The notes beneath the pieces are model-generated. The model was not told where the DNA came from, made no database searches, and saw only the letters and a list, made by a program, of their open reading frames with translations. Below, in pieces: positions 36,718 through 46,118 of a stretch of DNA of 64,000 bases. The number at the start of each line of letters is the position of its first letter. Within the stretch, counting starts at the first letter, position 1. The position numbers and the translations under genes were made by a program. The DNA is taken from contig NZ_CABVPL010000036.1 of NCBI RefSeq assembly GCF_902499045.1, positions 1-64,000 of the forward strand, read 5' to 3'. Source of the stretch: Burkholderia latens (GTDB lineage: Bacteria; Pseudomonadota; Gammaproteobacteria; Burkholderiales; Burkholderiaceae).

Positions 36718-37643
36718 ACGCGCTCAAGTCCCTGCTCGCGTGGCCGGTGCGGCGCTTCAACCTGACGGGCGCGACGGCGGTCGTCGCGGGGCCGTACACG
36801 TGGCTCGTGCTGTTCTTCCTCGTGCCGTTCGTGCTGGTCGTGAAGATCAGCTTCGCGGAGCTGCAGCTCGGCATCCCGCCGTACACGGAGCTCGCGTCAT
36901 ACGCGGACGGCGTGGTGCACATCGCGCTGAACCTGTCGCACTACGCGTTCCTGCTCACCGACAGCCTGTATTTCGCGACCTACGTGAACTCGGTGGTGGT
37001 GGCCGCGATCACGACGCTGCTGTGTCTGCTGATCGGCTACCCGATGGCGTACTACATCGCGCGCTCGAATCCGGCGACCCGCAACCTGCTGATGATGGGC
37101 GTGATGCTGCCGTTCTGGACGTCGTTCCTGATCCGCGTGTACGCGTGGATCGGGATCCTCAAGAACAACGGGCTGCTGAACAACTTCCTGATGTGGATCG
37201 GCCTGACCCACACGCCGATCGAGCTGTACCGCACGAACTACGCGGTATACATCGGGATGGTGTATTCGTACCTGCCGTTCCTCGTGATGCCGCTGTACGC
37301 GCACCTCGTGAAGATGGACCTGCGCCTGCTGGAGGCCGCGTACGACCTCGGCGCGAAGCCGTGGAAGGCGTTCGTGCAGATCACGCTGCCGCTGTCGAAG
37401 AACGGGATCATCGCGGGCTGCCTGCTGGTGTTCATTCCGGCGGTCGGCGAGTACGTGATCCCGGAACTGCTCGGCGGCGCGAACACGCTGATGATCGGCC
37501 GCGTGATGTGGAATGAATTCTTCAACAACGCAGACTGGCCGATGGCGTCGGCGGTGACCTGCGCGATGGTGCTGCTGCTGCTCGTGCCGATGGCGATGTT
37601 CCAGCACTTCCAGGCGAAGGAACAGGAGGGCCGCCGTCGATGA
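36714..37643 (+). CDS. potH: polyamine ABC transporter permease 1
   Basis: A 309-residue inner-membrane permease with about six helices and the binding-protein-dependent transport EAA loop (EAAYDLGAKPWKAFVQITLPLSKNGI). The N-terminal helix (GPYTWLVLFFLVPFVLVVKISFAE) is typical of PotB/PotH. ATGA overlaps couple it with potG before and potI after. Confidence 0.93.
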   Translation: MNALKSLLAWPVRRFNLTGATAVVAGPYTWLVLFFLVPFVLVVKISFAELQLGIPPYTELASYADGVVHIALNLSHYAFLLTDSLYFATYVNSVVVAAITTLLCLLIGYPMAYYIARSNPATRNLLMMGVMLPFWTSFLIRVYAWIGILKNNGLLNNFLMWIGLTHTPIELYRTNYAVYIGMVYSYLPFLVMPLYAHLVKMDLRLLEAAYDLGAKPWKAFVQITLPLSKNGIIAGCLLVFIPAVGEYVIPELLGGANTLMIGRVMWNEFFNNADWPMASAVTCAMVLLLLVPMAMFQHFQAKEQEGRRR

Positions 37644-38461
37644 AGCCGAATCGTTACCTGCAGTTCGCGGCGCTGTTCGCCGGCTTCGCGTTCCTGTACA
37701 TCCCGATCATCAGCCTGATCGTCTATTCGTTCAACGAATCGAAGCTCGTCACCGTGTGGTCGGGCTTCTCGTTTCGCTGGTATTCGGCGCTCGCGGAGGA
37801 CGACGAGCTGCTGACGGCCGCGTGGCTGTCGCTGAAGATCGGCGTGCTGACCGCGTTCGCGTCGGTGTTCATCGGCACCTGGGCCGGCTTCGTGCTCGCA
37901 CGGATGGGCCGCTTTCGCGGCTTCGCGCTGTTCAGCGGAATGATCAACGCGCCGCTCGTGATTCCCGAGGTGATCCAGGGAATCTCGCTGCTGCTGCTGT
38001 TCATCGAGCTCGCGAAGTGGATCGGCTGGCCGGCCGAGCGCGGTATGTTCACGATCTGGCTCGGCCACGTGATGCTGTGCATCTCGTACGTCGCGATCAT
38101 CGTGCAGTCGCGCGTGCGCGAGCTGAACCCGTCGCTCGAGGAAGCGGCGCTCGATCTCGGCGCGACGCCGCTGAAGGTGTTCTTCACGATCACGCTGCCG
38201 CTGATCTCGCAGGCGTTGATCGCGGGCTGGCTGCTGTCGTTCACGCTGTCGATCGACGACCTCGTGCTGTCGGCGTTTCTGTCCGGCCCCGGCTCGACGA
38301 CGCTGCCGCTCGTCGTGTTCTCGCGCGTGCGCCTCGGCCTGAATCCGGAGATGAACGCGCTCGCGACGCTGTTCATCGTCGCGGTGACGGCCGGCGTCGT
38401 GATCGCGAACTTCGTGATGCTGCGTCAGGAGCGCAAGCGGATGGCCGCGTTCGCCGCGTGA
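37640..38461 (+). CDS. potI: polyamine ABC transporter permease 2
   Basis: A 273-residue permease, partner of the previous one, with the EAA loop EEAALDLGATPLKVFFTITLPLISQ and the PotC/PotI feature SFTLSIDDLVLSAFLSGPGSTTLPLVVFSRVRLGLNPEMNALAT. It ends the pot operon; a strong bidirectional terminator follows. Confidence 0.93.
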   Translation: MKPNRYLQFAALFAGFAFLYIPIISLIVYSFNESKLVTVWSGFSFRWYSALAEDDELLTAAWLSLKIGVLTAFASVFIGTWAGFVLARMGRFRGFALFSGMINAPLVIPEVIQGISLLLLFIELAKWIGWPAERGMFTIWLGHVMLCISYVAIIVQSRVRELNPSLEEAALDLGATPLKVFFTITLPLISQALIAGWLLSFTLSIDDLVLSAFLSGPGSTTLPLVVFSRVRLGLNPEMNALATLFIVAVTAGVVIANFVMLRQERKRMAAFAA

Positions 38462-38502
38462 CGGCGGGCGCGTTCGCGCGCGCAGGTTGCCGACGCAACG
38501 AA

Positions 38503-38540
38503 AAACGCCCGGTGCCGACGACGAGTCGGGCCGGGCGTTT
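38503..38540. terminator. bidirectional terminator after potI
   Basis: AAACGCCCGG (38503-38512) pairs with CCGGGCGTTT (38531-38540), enclosing an inner stem CCGAC/GTCGG. A- and T-runs flank both sides. It sits between convergent potI and the TauE-type gene. Confidence 0.9.
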
Positions 38541-38570
38541 CGTTTGGCAGGATGGTGCGCCGCTTGCGCG

Positions 38571-39377
38571 TTATGCGCCGAACGCCGCCTTTGCCAGTAG
38601 CCCGAGCGCGACGCACACGAGCACGGCCGCGAAGCCCGCTTGTACGTGCCGCGCGGCGAGGCGGCGCGACGCGCCGCGGCCGGCAGCCATGCCGAGCGCG
38701 GTCGCGACGGTGAACCACAGCGTCACGTCGAGCGGCGCGCGCGTGCCGGACACGAGCGTCGCGAGCACGCCGCCGGCGCCGACCAGCGCGATCACCATCA
38801 GCGACGTCGCGACCACGCCGTGCATCGACACGTTCGTGAGCTTGCGCAGCATCGGCACGATCACGAAGCCGCCGCCGACGCCGAGCAATCCCGTCATCAA
38901 GCCCGTGACCGCGCCGGTCGACGCGAGCGCGAGCCCGACCGGCCACGACCATACGAGCCGGCCCGTGTCGGGGTTCACGCGGCCGACGCACAGCGGTGAT
39001 TCGTCCGTGTTGCCGTGCGCGTCGCGCAGCGCCTGGCGCAGCAGGCGCGCGGCCACGACGAGCATCGTCAGCGCGAACAGCGCCAGCAGCACACGTTGCG
39101 GCAGCACGTGCGCGAGCTTCACGCCGAGCGTCGTGAGCGGCACGCCGGCCACGGCCATCAGCAGCGCCGCGCGATAGCGCACGAGCCCGCGGCGAAACCC
39201 CTCGAGCGCGCCGAGCGCCGCGCTGCCCGCGACCGCGACGAGCGCGACGGGCGTGGCCTGCTGCATCGGCCAGCTCATCCCGACGACGAGCGCGGGCACC
39301 GCGAGAATGCCGCCGCCCGCGCCGGTCAGACCGAGTACGGCGCCAACGAAGCCGCCGAGTACCAGGGAAATCAGCAT
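38571..39377 (-). CDS. TauE/SafE-family sulfite/sulfur exporter
   Basis: A 268-residue membrane protein with about eight helices, Gly-rich signatures GGFVGAVLGLTGAGGGILAVPALV and LLGVGGGFVIVPML. TauE/SafE proteins export sulfite or other organosulfur anions. It is last of a three-gene operon with SQR and persulfide dioxygenase, so it probably removes sulfite or thiosulfate made by sulfide oxidation. Confidence 0.88.
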   Translation of the reverse strand: MLISLVLGGFVGAVLGLTGAGGGILAVPALVVGMSWPMQQATPVALVAVAGSAALGALEGFRRGLVRYRAALLMAVAGVPLTTLGVKLAHVLPQRVLLALFALTMLVVAARLLRQALRDAHGNTDESPLCVGRVNPDTGRLVWSWPVGLALASTGAVTGLMTGLLGVGGGFVIVPMLRKLTNVSMHGVVATSLMVIALVGAGGVLATLVSGTRAPLDVTLWFTVATALGMAAGRGASRRLAARHVQAGFAAVLVCVALGLLAKAAFGA

Positions 39378-39395
39378 GGTGTCATCGCGCTCCGG

Positions 39396-40688
39396 TCAAC
39401 GTGCGATCGCCGGCTTCGCGAGCCATTCGCGGCCCCTGAGCATCGCGTTCCAGTAGAGCGGCGGCAGCACGCGCTCCTTGAGCAGCCATGCGAGCCGCGA
39501 CGGCCGCTTGCCGTCGATCAGCCACGTGGGGAAGGTCGGCGCGACCTTGCCGCCGTACAGGAACTCCGCGAGCACGATCCTGCCGCGCTCGACGGTGAGC
39601 GGGCACGACCCGTAGCCGTCGTATGCGGCGTCGCCGTGCGCACGGCCGAGCGACACGAGCAGGTTGTGCGCGACGACGGGCGCCTGCTTGCGCGCGGCCG
39701 CTGCGGTTTTCGCGTTGGTCGTGTTGGTGACGTCGCCGAGCGCATAGATGTCGGCGTGCCGCTTGTGCCGCAGCGTCGCCGGATCGACGTCCACCCAGCC
39801 GGCCGCGTCGGCGAGCGGGCTGGTGCGAACGAAGTCGGGCGCCTTCTGCGGCGGCACGACGTGGATCATGTCGAACGAACGCTCGACGGTTTCGTTGCCG
39901 CCGTCCGGCAGCGCGCGCGTGAAGATTGCGCGGCGCGCGGGCCCGTCGATCGCGACGAGGTTGTGGCCGAACGACAGCGCGATGCCGTAGCGTTTCACGT
40001 ACTCCATCAGCGCGGGCACGTAGTCGGCGACGCCGAACAGTGCGCCGCCCGCATTCAGGAATTCGACGTTCGCGGCGCCGAGGCGCCCCGTGCGCCGCCA
40101 GTGATCGCACGACAGGTACATCGCCTTCTGCGGCGCGCCCGCGCACTTGATCGGCATCGGCGGCTGCGTGAACAGCGCATTGCCGCCGCGGAACGCCTGC
40201 GCGAGTTCCCATGTGTACGGCGCGAGATCGTAGCGGTAGTTCGACGTGACGCCGTTGCGGCCCAGCGTGTGAGCGAGACCGTCGATCGCGTGCCAGTCCA
40301 GCTCGAGCCCCGGGCATACGACGAGCTTGCGGTAGCCGAGGCGCCGGCCGTCGTCCAGTACGACCGCATGGGCGTCGGGCTCGAAACCGCCGACGGCCGC
40401 CTGGATCCATTTCACGCCGCGCGGCAGTACGTCGGCCATCGGCCGTGCGGTCGTGCCCGGCTGGAACACGCCCGCGCCGACCATCGTCCAGCCTGGCTGG
40501 TAGTAGTGCGTGTCGGCCGGGTCGATCATCGCGATGTCGAGCGACGCATCGCGTGCGAGCAGGCTCGCTGCAACCGCGACGCCGGCCGCGCCCGCGCCGA
40601 CGATCACAATGTCGTGCCGCGCGTCGATGGCCGATGCGGCGAGCTGGGGCGAGACCGACGGCGCGTCGGTCAGCGTGCGGAGGGTCAT
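39396..40688 (-). CDS. sqr: sulfide:quinone oxidoreductase
   Basis: A 430-residue FAD-dependent pyridine-nucleotide-type oxidoreductase. The FAD motif VIVGAGAAGVAVAASLL is at residues 29-45; YYQPGWTMVGAG and the C-terminal VPPQKAPDFVRTSPLAD and YGSCPLTVERGRIVLAEF match bacterial type II SQR. It oxidises sulfide to polysulfide and passes electrons to ubiquinone at the membrane. The operon with a persulfide dioxygenase and control by a FisR-like protein support this over a generic NADH dehydrogenase. Confidence 0.88.
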   Translation of the reverse strand: MTLRTLTDAPSVSPQLAASAIDARHDIVIVGAGAAGVAVAASLLARDASLDIAMIDPADTHYYQPGWTMVGAGVFQPGTTARPMADVLPRGVKWIQAAVGGFEPDAHAVVLDDGRRLGYRKLVVCPGLELDWHAIDGLAHTLGRNGVTSNYRYDLAPYTWELAQAFRGGNALFTQPPMPIKCAGAPQKAMYLSCDHWRRTGRLGAANVEFLNAGGALFGVADYVPALMEYVKRYGIALSFGHNLVAIDGPARRAIFTRALPDGGNETVERSFDMIHVVPPQKAPDFVRTSPLADAAGWVDVDPATLRHKRHADIYALGDVTNTTNAKTAAAARKQAPVVAHNLLVSLGRAHGDAAYDGYGSCPLTVERGRIVLAEFLYGGKVAPTFPTWLIDGKRPSRLAWLLKERVLPPLYWNAMLRGREWLAKPAIAR

Positions 40689-40712
40689 GTCGGGGTCTCC
40701 TGTCGGGGCGGC

Positions 40713-41597
40713 TCAGATCGCGTCGAGCGGGATCTTCAGATAGCGCACGCCGTTGCTCTCGGGCTCGGGCAGGTGGCCGGCGCGCATGTTGACCTGCACG
40801 GACGGCAGCATCAGCACCGGCATGTCGAGCGTCGCGTCGCGCGCGGTGCGCATGTCGACGAACGCGTCCTCGGTCACGCCGTCCTTCACGTGCACGTTCG
40901 CGCGGCGCTGCTCGGCGACCGTCGTCACGAACTGCACGTCGCGGCCGCCCGGCTGGTAGTCGTGGCACAGATACAGACGCGTGTCGGGCGGCAGCGCGAG
41001 CACGCGCGCGATCGAGCGGTACAGCGTGCGCGCGTCGCCGCCCGGGAAGTCGCAGCGCGCGGTGCCGTAGTCGGGCATGAACAGCGTGTCGCCGACGAAC
41101 GCCGCACGCTGCGTCGCGTCGTCGACGCAGTAGGTCACGCATGCGGGCGTATGGCCCGGCGTATGCATCGCGCGGATCGTCAGCGCGCCGAGCGCGAGCG
41201 TGTCGCCGTCGTCGAGCAGGCGGTCGAATTGGCTGCCGTCGTGCACGAAGCCGGGGCCGGCGTTGAACAGCGCGGCGAACACGTGCTGCACGCGGCGCAC
41301 GTGCGAGCCGATCGCGATCTGTCCGCCGACGTGCGCCTTCAGGTACGGCGCGGCCGACAGGTGATCGGCATGCACGTGTGTCTCCAGCAGCCAGTGGACG
41401 GCCGCGCCCAGTTCCGCGACGCGCGCGATCAGCCGGTCGGCGCTGGCCGTGTGCGTGCGGCCGGATTTCGGATCGTAGTCGAGCACGCTGTCGATCAGCG
41501 CGCACGCGCGGCTTTCGGTGTCGAGCAGCAGATAGCTGACGGTGTGGGTCGCCGGGTCGAAAAAGCCTTCGACCGACAACTGGGGGGCATGGCTCAC
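40713..41597 (-). CDS. pdo: persulfide dioxygenase (MBL-fold)
   Basis: A 294-residue metallo-beta-lactamase-fold protein: [16 protein letters not shown] (metal ligands), [12 protein letters not shown], and [28 protein letters not shown], the ETHE1/Blh-type pattern. It converts glutathione persulfide to sulfite with O2. The start is GTG 41597 with GAGGA upstream; no ATG is better placed. It is the first gene of the operon with SQR and TauE, which fits stepwise detoxification of sulfide. Confidence 0.88.
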   Translation of the reverse strand: MSHAPQLSVEGFFDPATHTVSYLLLDTESRACALIDSVLDYDPKSGRTHTASADRLIARVAELGAAVHWLLETHVHADHLSAAPYLKAHVGGQIAIGSHVRRVQHVFAALFNAGPGFVHDGSQFDRLLDDGDTLALGALTIRAMHTPGHTPACVTYCVDDATQRAAFVGDTLFMPDYGTARCDFPGGDARTLYRSIARVLALPPDTRLYLCHDYQPGGRDVQFVTTVAEQRRANVHVKDGVTEDAFVDMRTARDATLDMPVLMLPSVQVNMRAGHLPEPESNGVRYLKIPLDAI

Positions 41598-41642
41598 GGG
41601 GTGTCCTCGATCGGGTTCTGCAACTGCAATCGCACTTCATCG

Positions 41643-41659
41643 ATCAAGAAGCGTGCCAA
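41643..41659 (-). promoter_or_regulatory. sigma-54-like promoter of the pdo-sqr-tauE operon
   Basis: Reading on the minus strand, TTGGCACGCTTCTTGAT matches the -24/-12 consensus (TGGCAC, 5 bases, TTGCW) except A for C at the -12 GC. It predicts a transcript start about 35 bases before the GTG of the dioxygenase gene. The divergent sigma-54 activator supports it. Confidence 0.55.
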
Positions 41660-41766
41660 TCCGCGCCCGGCCGCGGGCCGGTATCGCAGGTCATTGATTC
41701 TGCGCGGTTTTCTGGTGCGTTCTCGGGGTGTGGCGGACACGGCCGGCGGGTCGTCGTCAACGTGGA

Positions 41767-41814
41767 CTGCCATGTCTGGCAGTGTCGTGGCAGAATTGGC
41801 AGCCGGTCTGGCAG
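41767..41814. promoter_or_regulatory. phased TGGCAG array, likely activator binding site
   Basis: CTGCCA (41767) and four TGGCAG copies (41777, 41788, 41797, 41809) occur at 9- to 12-base steps, on one helix face; the first two form an inverted repeat. It lies about 110-170 bases upstream of the sigma-54-like promoter, a usual enhancer distance, and before the regulator's start codon. Confidence 0.6.
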
Positions 41815-41845
41815 TTCGTCGGGCCATTCGCATCGGGCTTTCCCC

Positions 41846-43243
<1,398 letters not shown>

Positions 43244-43360
43244 GCGGTAAGCAGCGGCGGCCGCGCCGGCTGGCCGGCCGTGCGCCGCCCCGTCGGGCGA
43301 CCCACGGCGCGGGCGGCGCGCACTGCACGATGCGCGCTTGCCGCCCGCATCGTCACCGGA

Positions 43361-44389
43361 TCAACGCGCCGGCGCCAGCTGCGACACCGCGTCGCGCATG
43401 AAGCCGAGCAGCGTGTCGTCGGCCCACGAGCCCTGCGTCAGCGCCGGCTCGGTCATCATTGCCTTGCGGAATTTCGCATGCGTGACCGGATCGTCGCCCG
43501 CATAGCTGCGGAACAGTTCCATCCAGCGCTGCGCGAGCGCACGACCCTCCGGCGAATCGGGGCGCTTGCCGGCGTCGATCGCATCGCGCACGTCCGCCAT
43601 CAGCTGCGGCCATTCCATCGCGCGTTCGCCGTAGTGCGCGCGCATGAAGCGAATCTCGTCCGGGCTCAGGTACTTCTCGAAGATCCGCATCTTCGTTTCG
43701 GCCACCGCCTTCAGCACGTAGTCGCGCAGCGCGGTCGAGATGCCGATCTGCGACTGCATCGACGGCTCGCGCTCGTGCATCAGGTTCAGCTTCGCGAGCA
43801 GCCGCGGGTCGTTGTTCGTGTCGCGCACGAGCAGCGTCATCCAGCGATCGGCGAGCGCGCGCACGCGCTCGTCCTCGGGCGGCACGCCGGCGTCGTGCAG
43901 CGCACGCACGTCGGCGACGAGCGCGATCCACTCGGCGTCGCCGGTCTGGCTCTTGCGGTACATCGGCATGCGCGCGAGTTCTTCCTCGGAAAAGTATTTG
44001 TCGTACACGGTCATCAACTCCAGTGTGGTGAGCCAGTCGGCCAGCTCCGGCTGCGTGCCCGCGGCGAGCTGCGCGTGCAGGTGCACGAGCCGCTCGCGCA
44101 ACTGCGCGGCTTGCGCGAGCTGGCGGTCGAGCGACGCGATCTGCTTCGCGACGAGCTCGACGAGCGGGGTGCCGGGCTGGTTCAGGTAATCGCCGATTTC
44201 GGCGAGCGACAGTCCGAAGCGGCGCAATGCCTGGATCTGGTGGAGCCGGGCGATGTCGTCGCGGTCGTACAGCCGGTAGCCGTTGTCGGCGCGCGCCGAA
44301 GGCGTCAGCAGGCCGATCGCGTGATAGTGATGAAGCGTGCGGACGGTCAGCCCGCTGCGTTTCGCCAGTTCTCCCACTTTCAGCCGCAT
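43361..44389 (-). CDS. MerR-family regulator with two TipAS-like domains
   Basis: A 342-residue MerR regulator: N-terminal winged helix (KVGELAKRSGLTVRTLHHYHAIGLL) and coiled coil, then two repeats of a TipAS-like segment, YFSEEELARMPMYRKSQTGD...WMTLL and KYLSPDEIRFMRAHYG...WMELFRSY. TipAL proteins bind thiopeptide or other cationic drugs through TipAS. MerR proteins with one TipAS are usual at about 250 residues, so duplication explains the size. Located beside an RND pump, but transcribed separately. Confidence 0.88.
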   Translation of the reverse strand: MRLKVGELAKRSGLTVRTLHHYHAIGLLTPSARADNGYRLYDRDDIARLHQIQALRRFGLSLAEIGDYLNQPGTPLVELVAKQIASLDRQLAQAAQLRERLVHLHAQLAAGTQPELADWLTTLELMTVYDKYFSEEELARMPMYRKSQTGDAEWIALVADVRALHDAGVPPEDERVRALADRWMTLLVRDTNNDPRLLAKLNLMHEREPSMQSQIGISTALRDYVLKAVAETKMRIFEKYLSPDEIRFMRAHYGERAMEWPQLMADVRDAIDAGKRPDSPEGRALAQRWMELFRSYAGDDPVTHAKFRKAMMTEPALTQGSWADDTLLGFMRDAVSQLAPAR

Positions 44390-44517
44390 GTTGTCCTCCG
44401 TTCGGTGCGCACACTGGAGTCTCGAACGTTACGCTACGTGAGGGTCAAGCGGAAGATTGCAGAGCGGCGCGCGGGAGGTTCCGCGCGCCGTGTCGCCGGT
44501 CGTGCCGCGAACGCGCG

Positions 44518-46116
44518 TTATTGCGCCGACGGCCGTGCGTCGGGCGTGGCCGCGCGGGCCTGGGCGCCGGGGACGTCGTGATCCGCGTTGCCCGTGATGC
44601 CGGCTGTATCGACATTCGCGGCATTCGCGGCTTTGGCCGTGTTGCCGGCCGCGTCGGCCGGCGGCGTGCCCATCGCCTGATAAAGCCGCGCGGTATCCGC
44701 GAAGCGCGCGCCGGTCGCGCGGATCTCGTCGAGCCGCGCATTGCGATACTGCAGTTCGCTCGCGCGCGCGGCCGACGGCGGCAACGCGCCGAGCCGCACG
44801 CGGGCCGCCGCGTCGTCGTAAGCGCCACGCGCGGACAGCGCGGCGCGCGACGACGCATCGAGCGCCTCCGCGTCGTGCTCGAGCGCGGCGAGCGAATCGG
44901 CGACGTTCTGGAATGCGGCGAGCACGGTCTGCTTGTACTGGTCGACCGCGGCCTCGTACGTCGCCTTCGCCGCACGACGCTGCGCAAGCAGCGCGCCGCC
45001 ATGGAACAGCGGCTGGCTCAGCGACGCGCCGACGTTCCAGATCGTGCCGGCGCCCGACAGCATCGCCGGCCAGCTGAAGCCGCCTTTGCCCATCGCCGCC
45101 GACAGCGACAGCTGCGGGAACAGCTGCGCGGTCGCGACGCCGACTTCGGCGGCGGCCGCCTTCAGCCCCGCGTCGGCCGCCTGGATGTCGGGGCGGCTTT
45201 GCAGCAGGTCCGACGGCACGACCACTGGCACCTGCTCGGGCAGGTGCAAGTCGGCGAGCGCGAGATCGGCGGGAGGCCGGTCCGGCGTGCGGCCGACCAG
45301 CACGGCCAGTGCGTGGCGGGCGGCGTCGCGCTGCTGGCGCAGTGCGGGCAGGCTTGCGGCGAAGGTGTCGGCGCTTTGCCGGGCGTTCAGCGCATCGCTG
45401 CGCGAGGCGGAACCGAGCGCGTAGCGGCGCTCGGCATCGTGCGCCTGATCGTTCGCGAGCGCGACGAGCCGCTCGGTCGTCTCGATCTGCGCATTGAGCA
45501 CCGACACGGTGATCGATGCGGTCACGATGTTCGCGGCCAGCGCGCGCCGCGCCGATTCGAGCTGGAACGCGCTGACGTCGACGCGTTTCTCGAGCGCGCG
45601 GTTCGCGAAGCGCGCCGCGCCGAACAGGTCCAGCGTATAGCTCGCCTGCAGTTGCCCGACGAACGTGTCGTACAGCAGCGTCGGCGCGCCGAGCGCGGGG
45701 ATCGGCACGCCGAGCGCGCGCTGGCGCGCGGCCTGGCCGCCGGCGTCGATCGACGGCAGCATCGAGCTGCCGATCTGCGCGCGCAGTTGCTCGCGCGCGG
45801 CATCGAGCGAATGCGCCGCTGCGCCGAGCGTCGGGCTGTTGCGCAGCCCTTCGTCGACGAGTGCGTTGAGCGCGTCGGAGCGGTACTGCGTCCACCAGTC
45901 GGGCACCGGTTGCGCGCCGACCTCGAACTGCTGCGCGATGCCTTGCGCGGACACCGTCCGCTCGACTTGCGGCGCGGCGCCGTAGTGCGCGGGCGACGGC
46001 ATCGCGGGCGGCTCGCCGCTCGGCGCAAACCATGCGCAGCCCGCGAGCGGGCCGGCGAGGCTCGCCACTGCGAGCGCCCGCACGGTTTTCGTTTTCAAAG
46101 TCATCGATCGATTCAT
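44518..46116 (-). CDS. RND efflux outer-membrane lipoprotein (NodT family)
   Basis: A 532-residue outer-membrane factor. A lipoprotein signal ends at LAGCAW (Cys 27). Two outer-membrane efflux repeats follow, with VPDWWTQY, SYTLDLFGAARF and QSRPDIQAADAGLKAAAAEVGVATAQLFPQLSL. The C-terminus carries an extra Asn/Ala-rich tail (AGNTAKAANAANVDTAGITGN) not typical of OprM. It is 2 bases after the permease gene and forms the outer exit duct of the pump. Confidence 0.92.
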   Translation of the reverse strand: MNRSMTLKTKTVRALAVASLAGPLAGCAWFAPSGEPPAMPSPAHYGAAPQVERTVSAQGIAQQFEVGAQPVPDWWTQYRSDALNALVDEGLRNSPTLGAAAHSLDAAREQLRAQIGSSMLPSIDAGGQAARQRALGVPIPALGAPTLLYDTFVGQLQASYTLDLFGAARFANRALEKRVDVSAFQLESARRALAANIVTASITVSVLNAQIETTERLVALANDQAHDAERRYALGSASRSDALNARQSADTFAASLPALRQQRDAARHALAVLVGRTPDRPPADLALADLHLPEQVPVVVPSDLLQSRPDIQAADAGLKAAAAEVGVATAQLFPQLSLSAAMGKGGFSWPAMLSGAGTIWNVGASLSQPLFHGGALLAQRRAAKATYEAAVDQYKQTVLAAFQNVADSLAALEHDAEALDASSRAALSARGAYDDAAARVRLGALPPSAARASELQYRNARLDEIRATGARFADTARLYQAMGTPPADAAGNTAKAANAANVDTAGITGNADHDVPGAQARAATPDARPSAQ

Positions 46117-46118
46117 GG

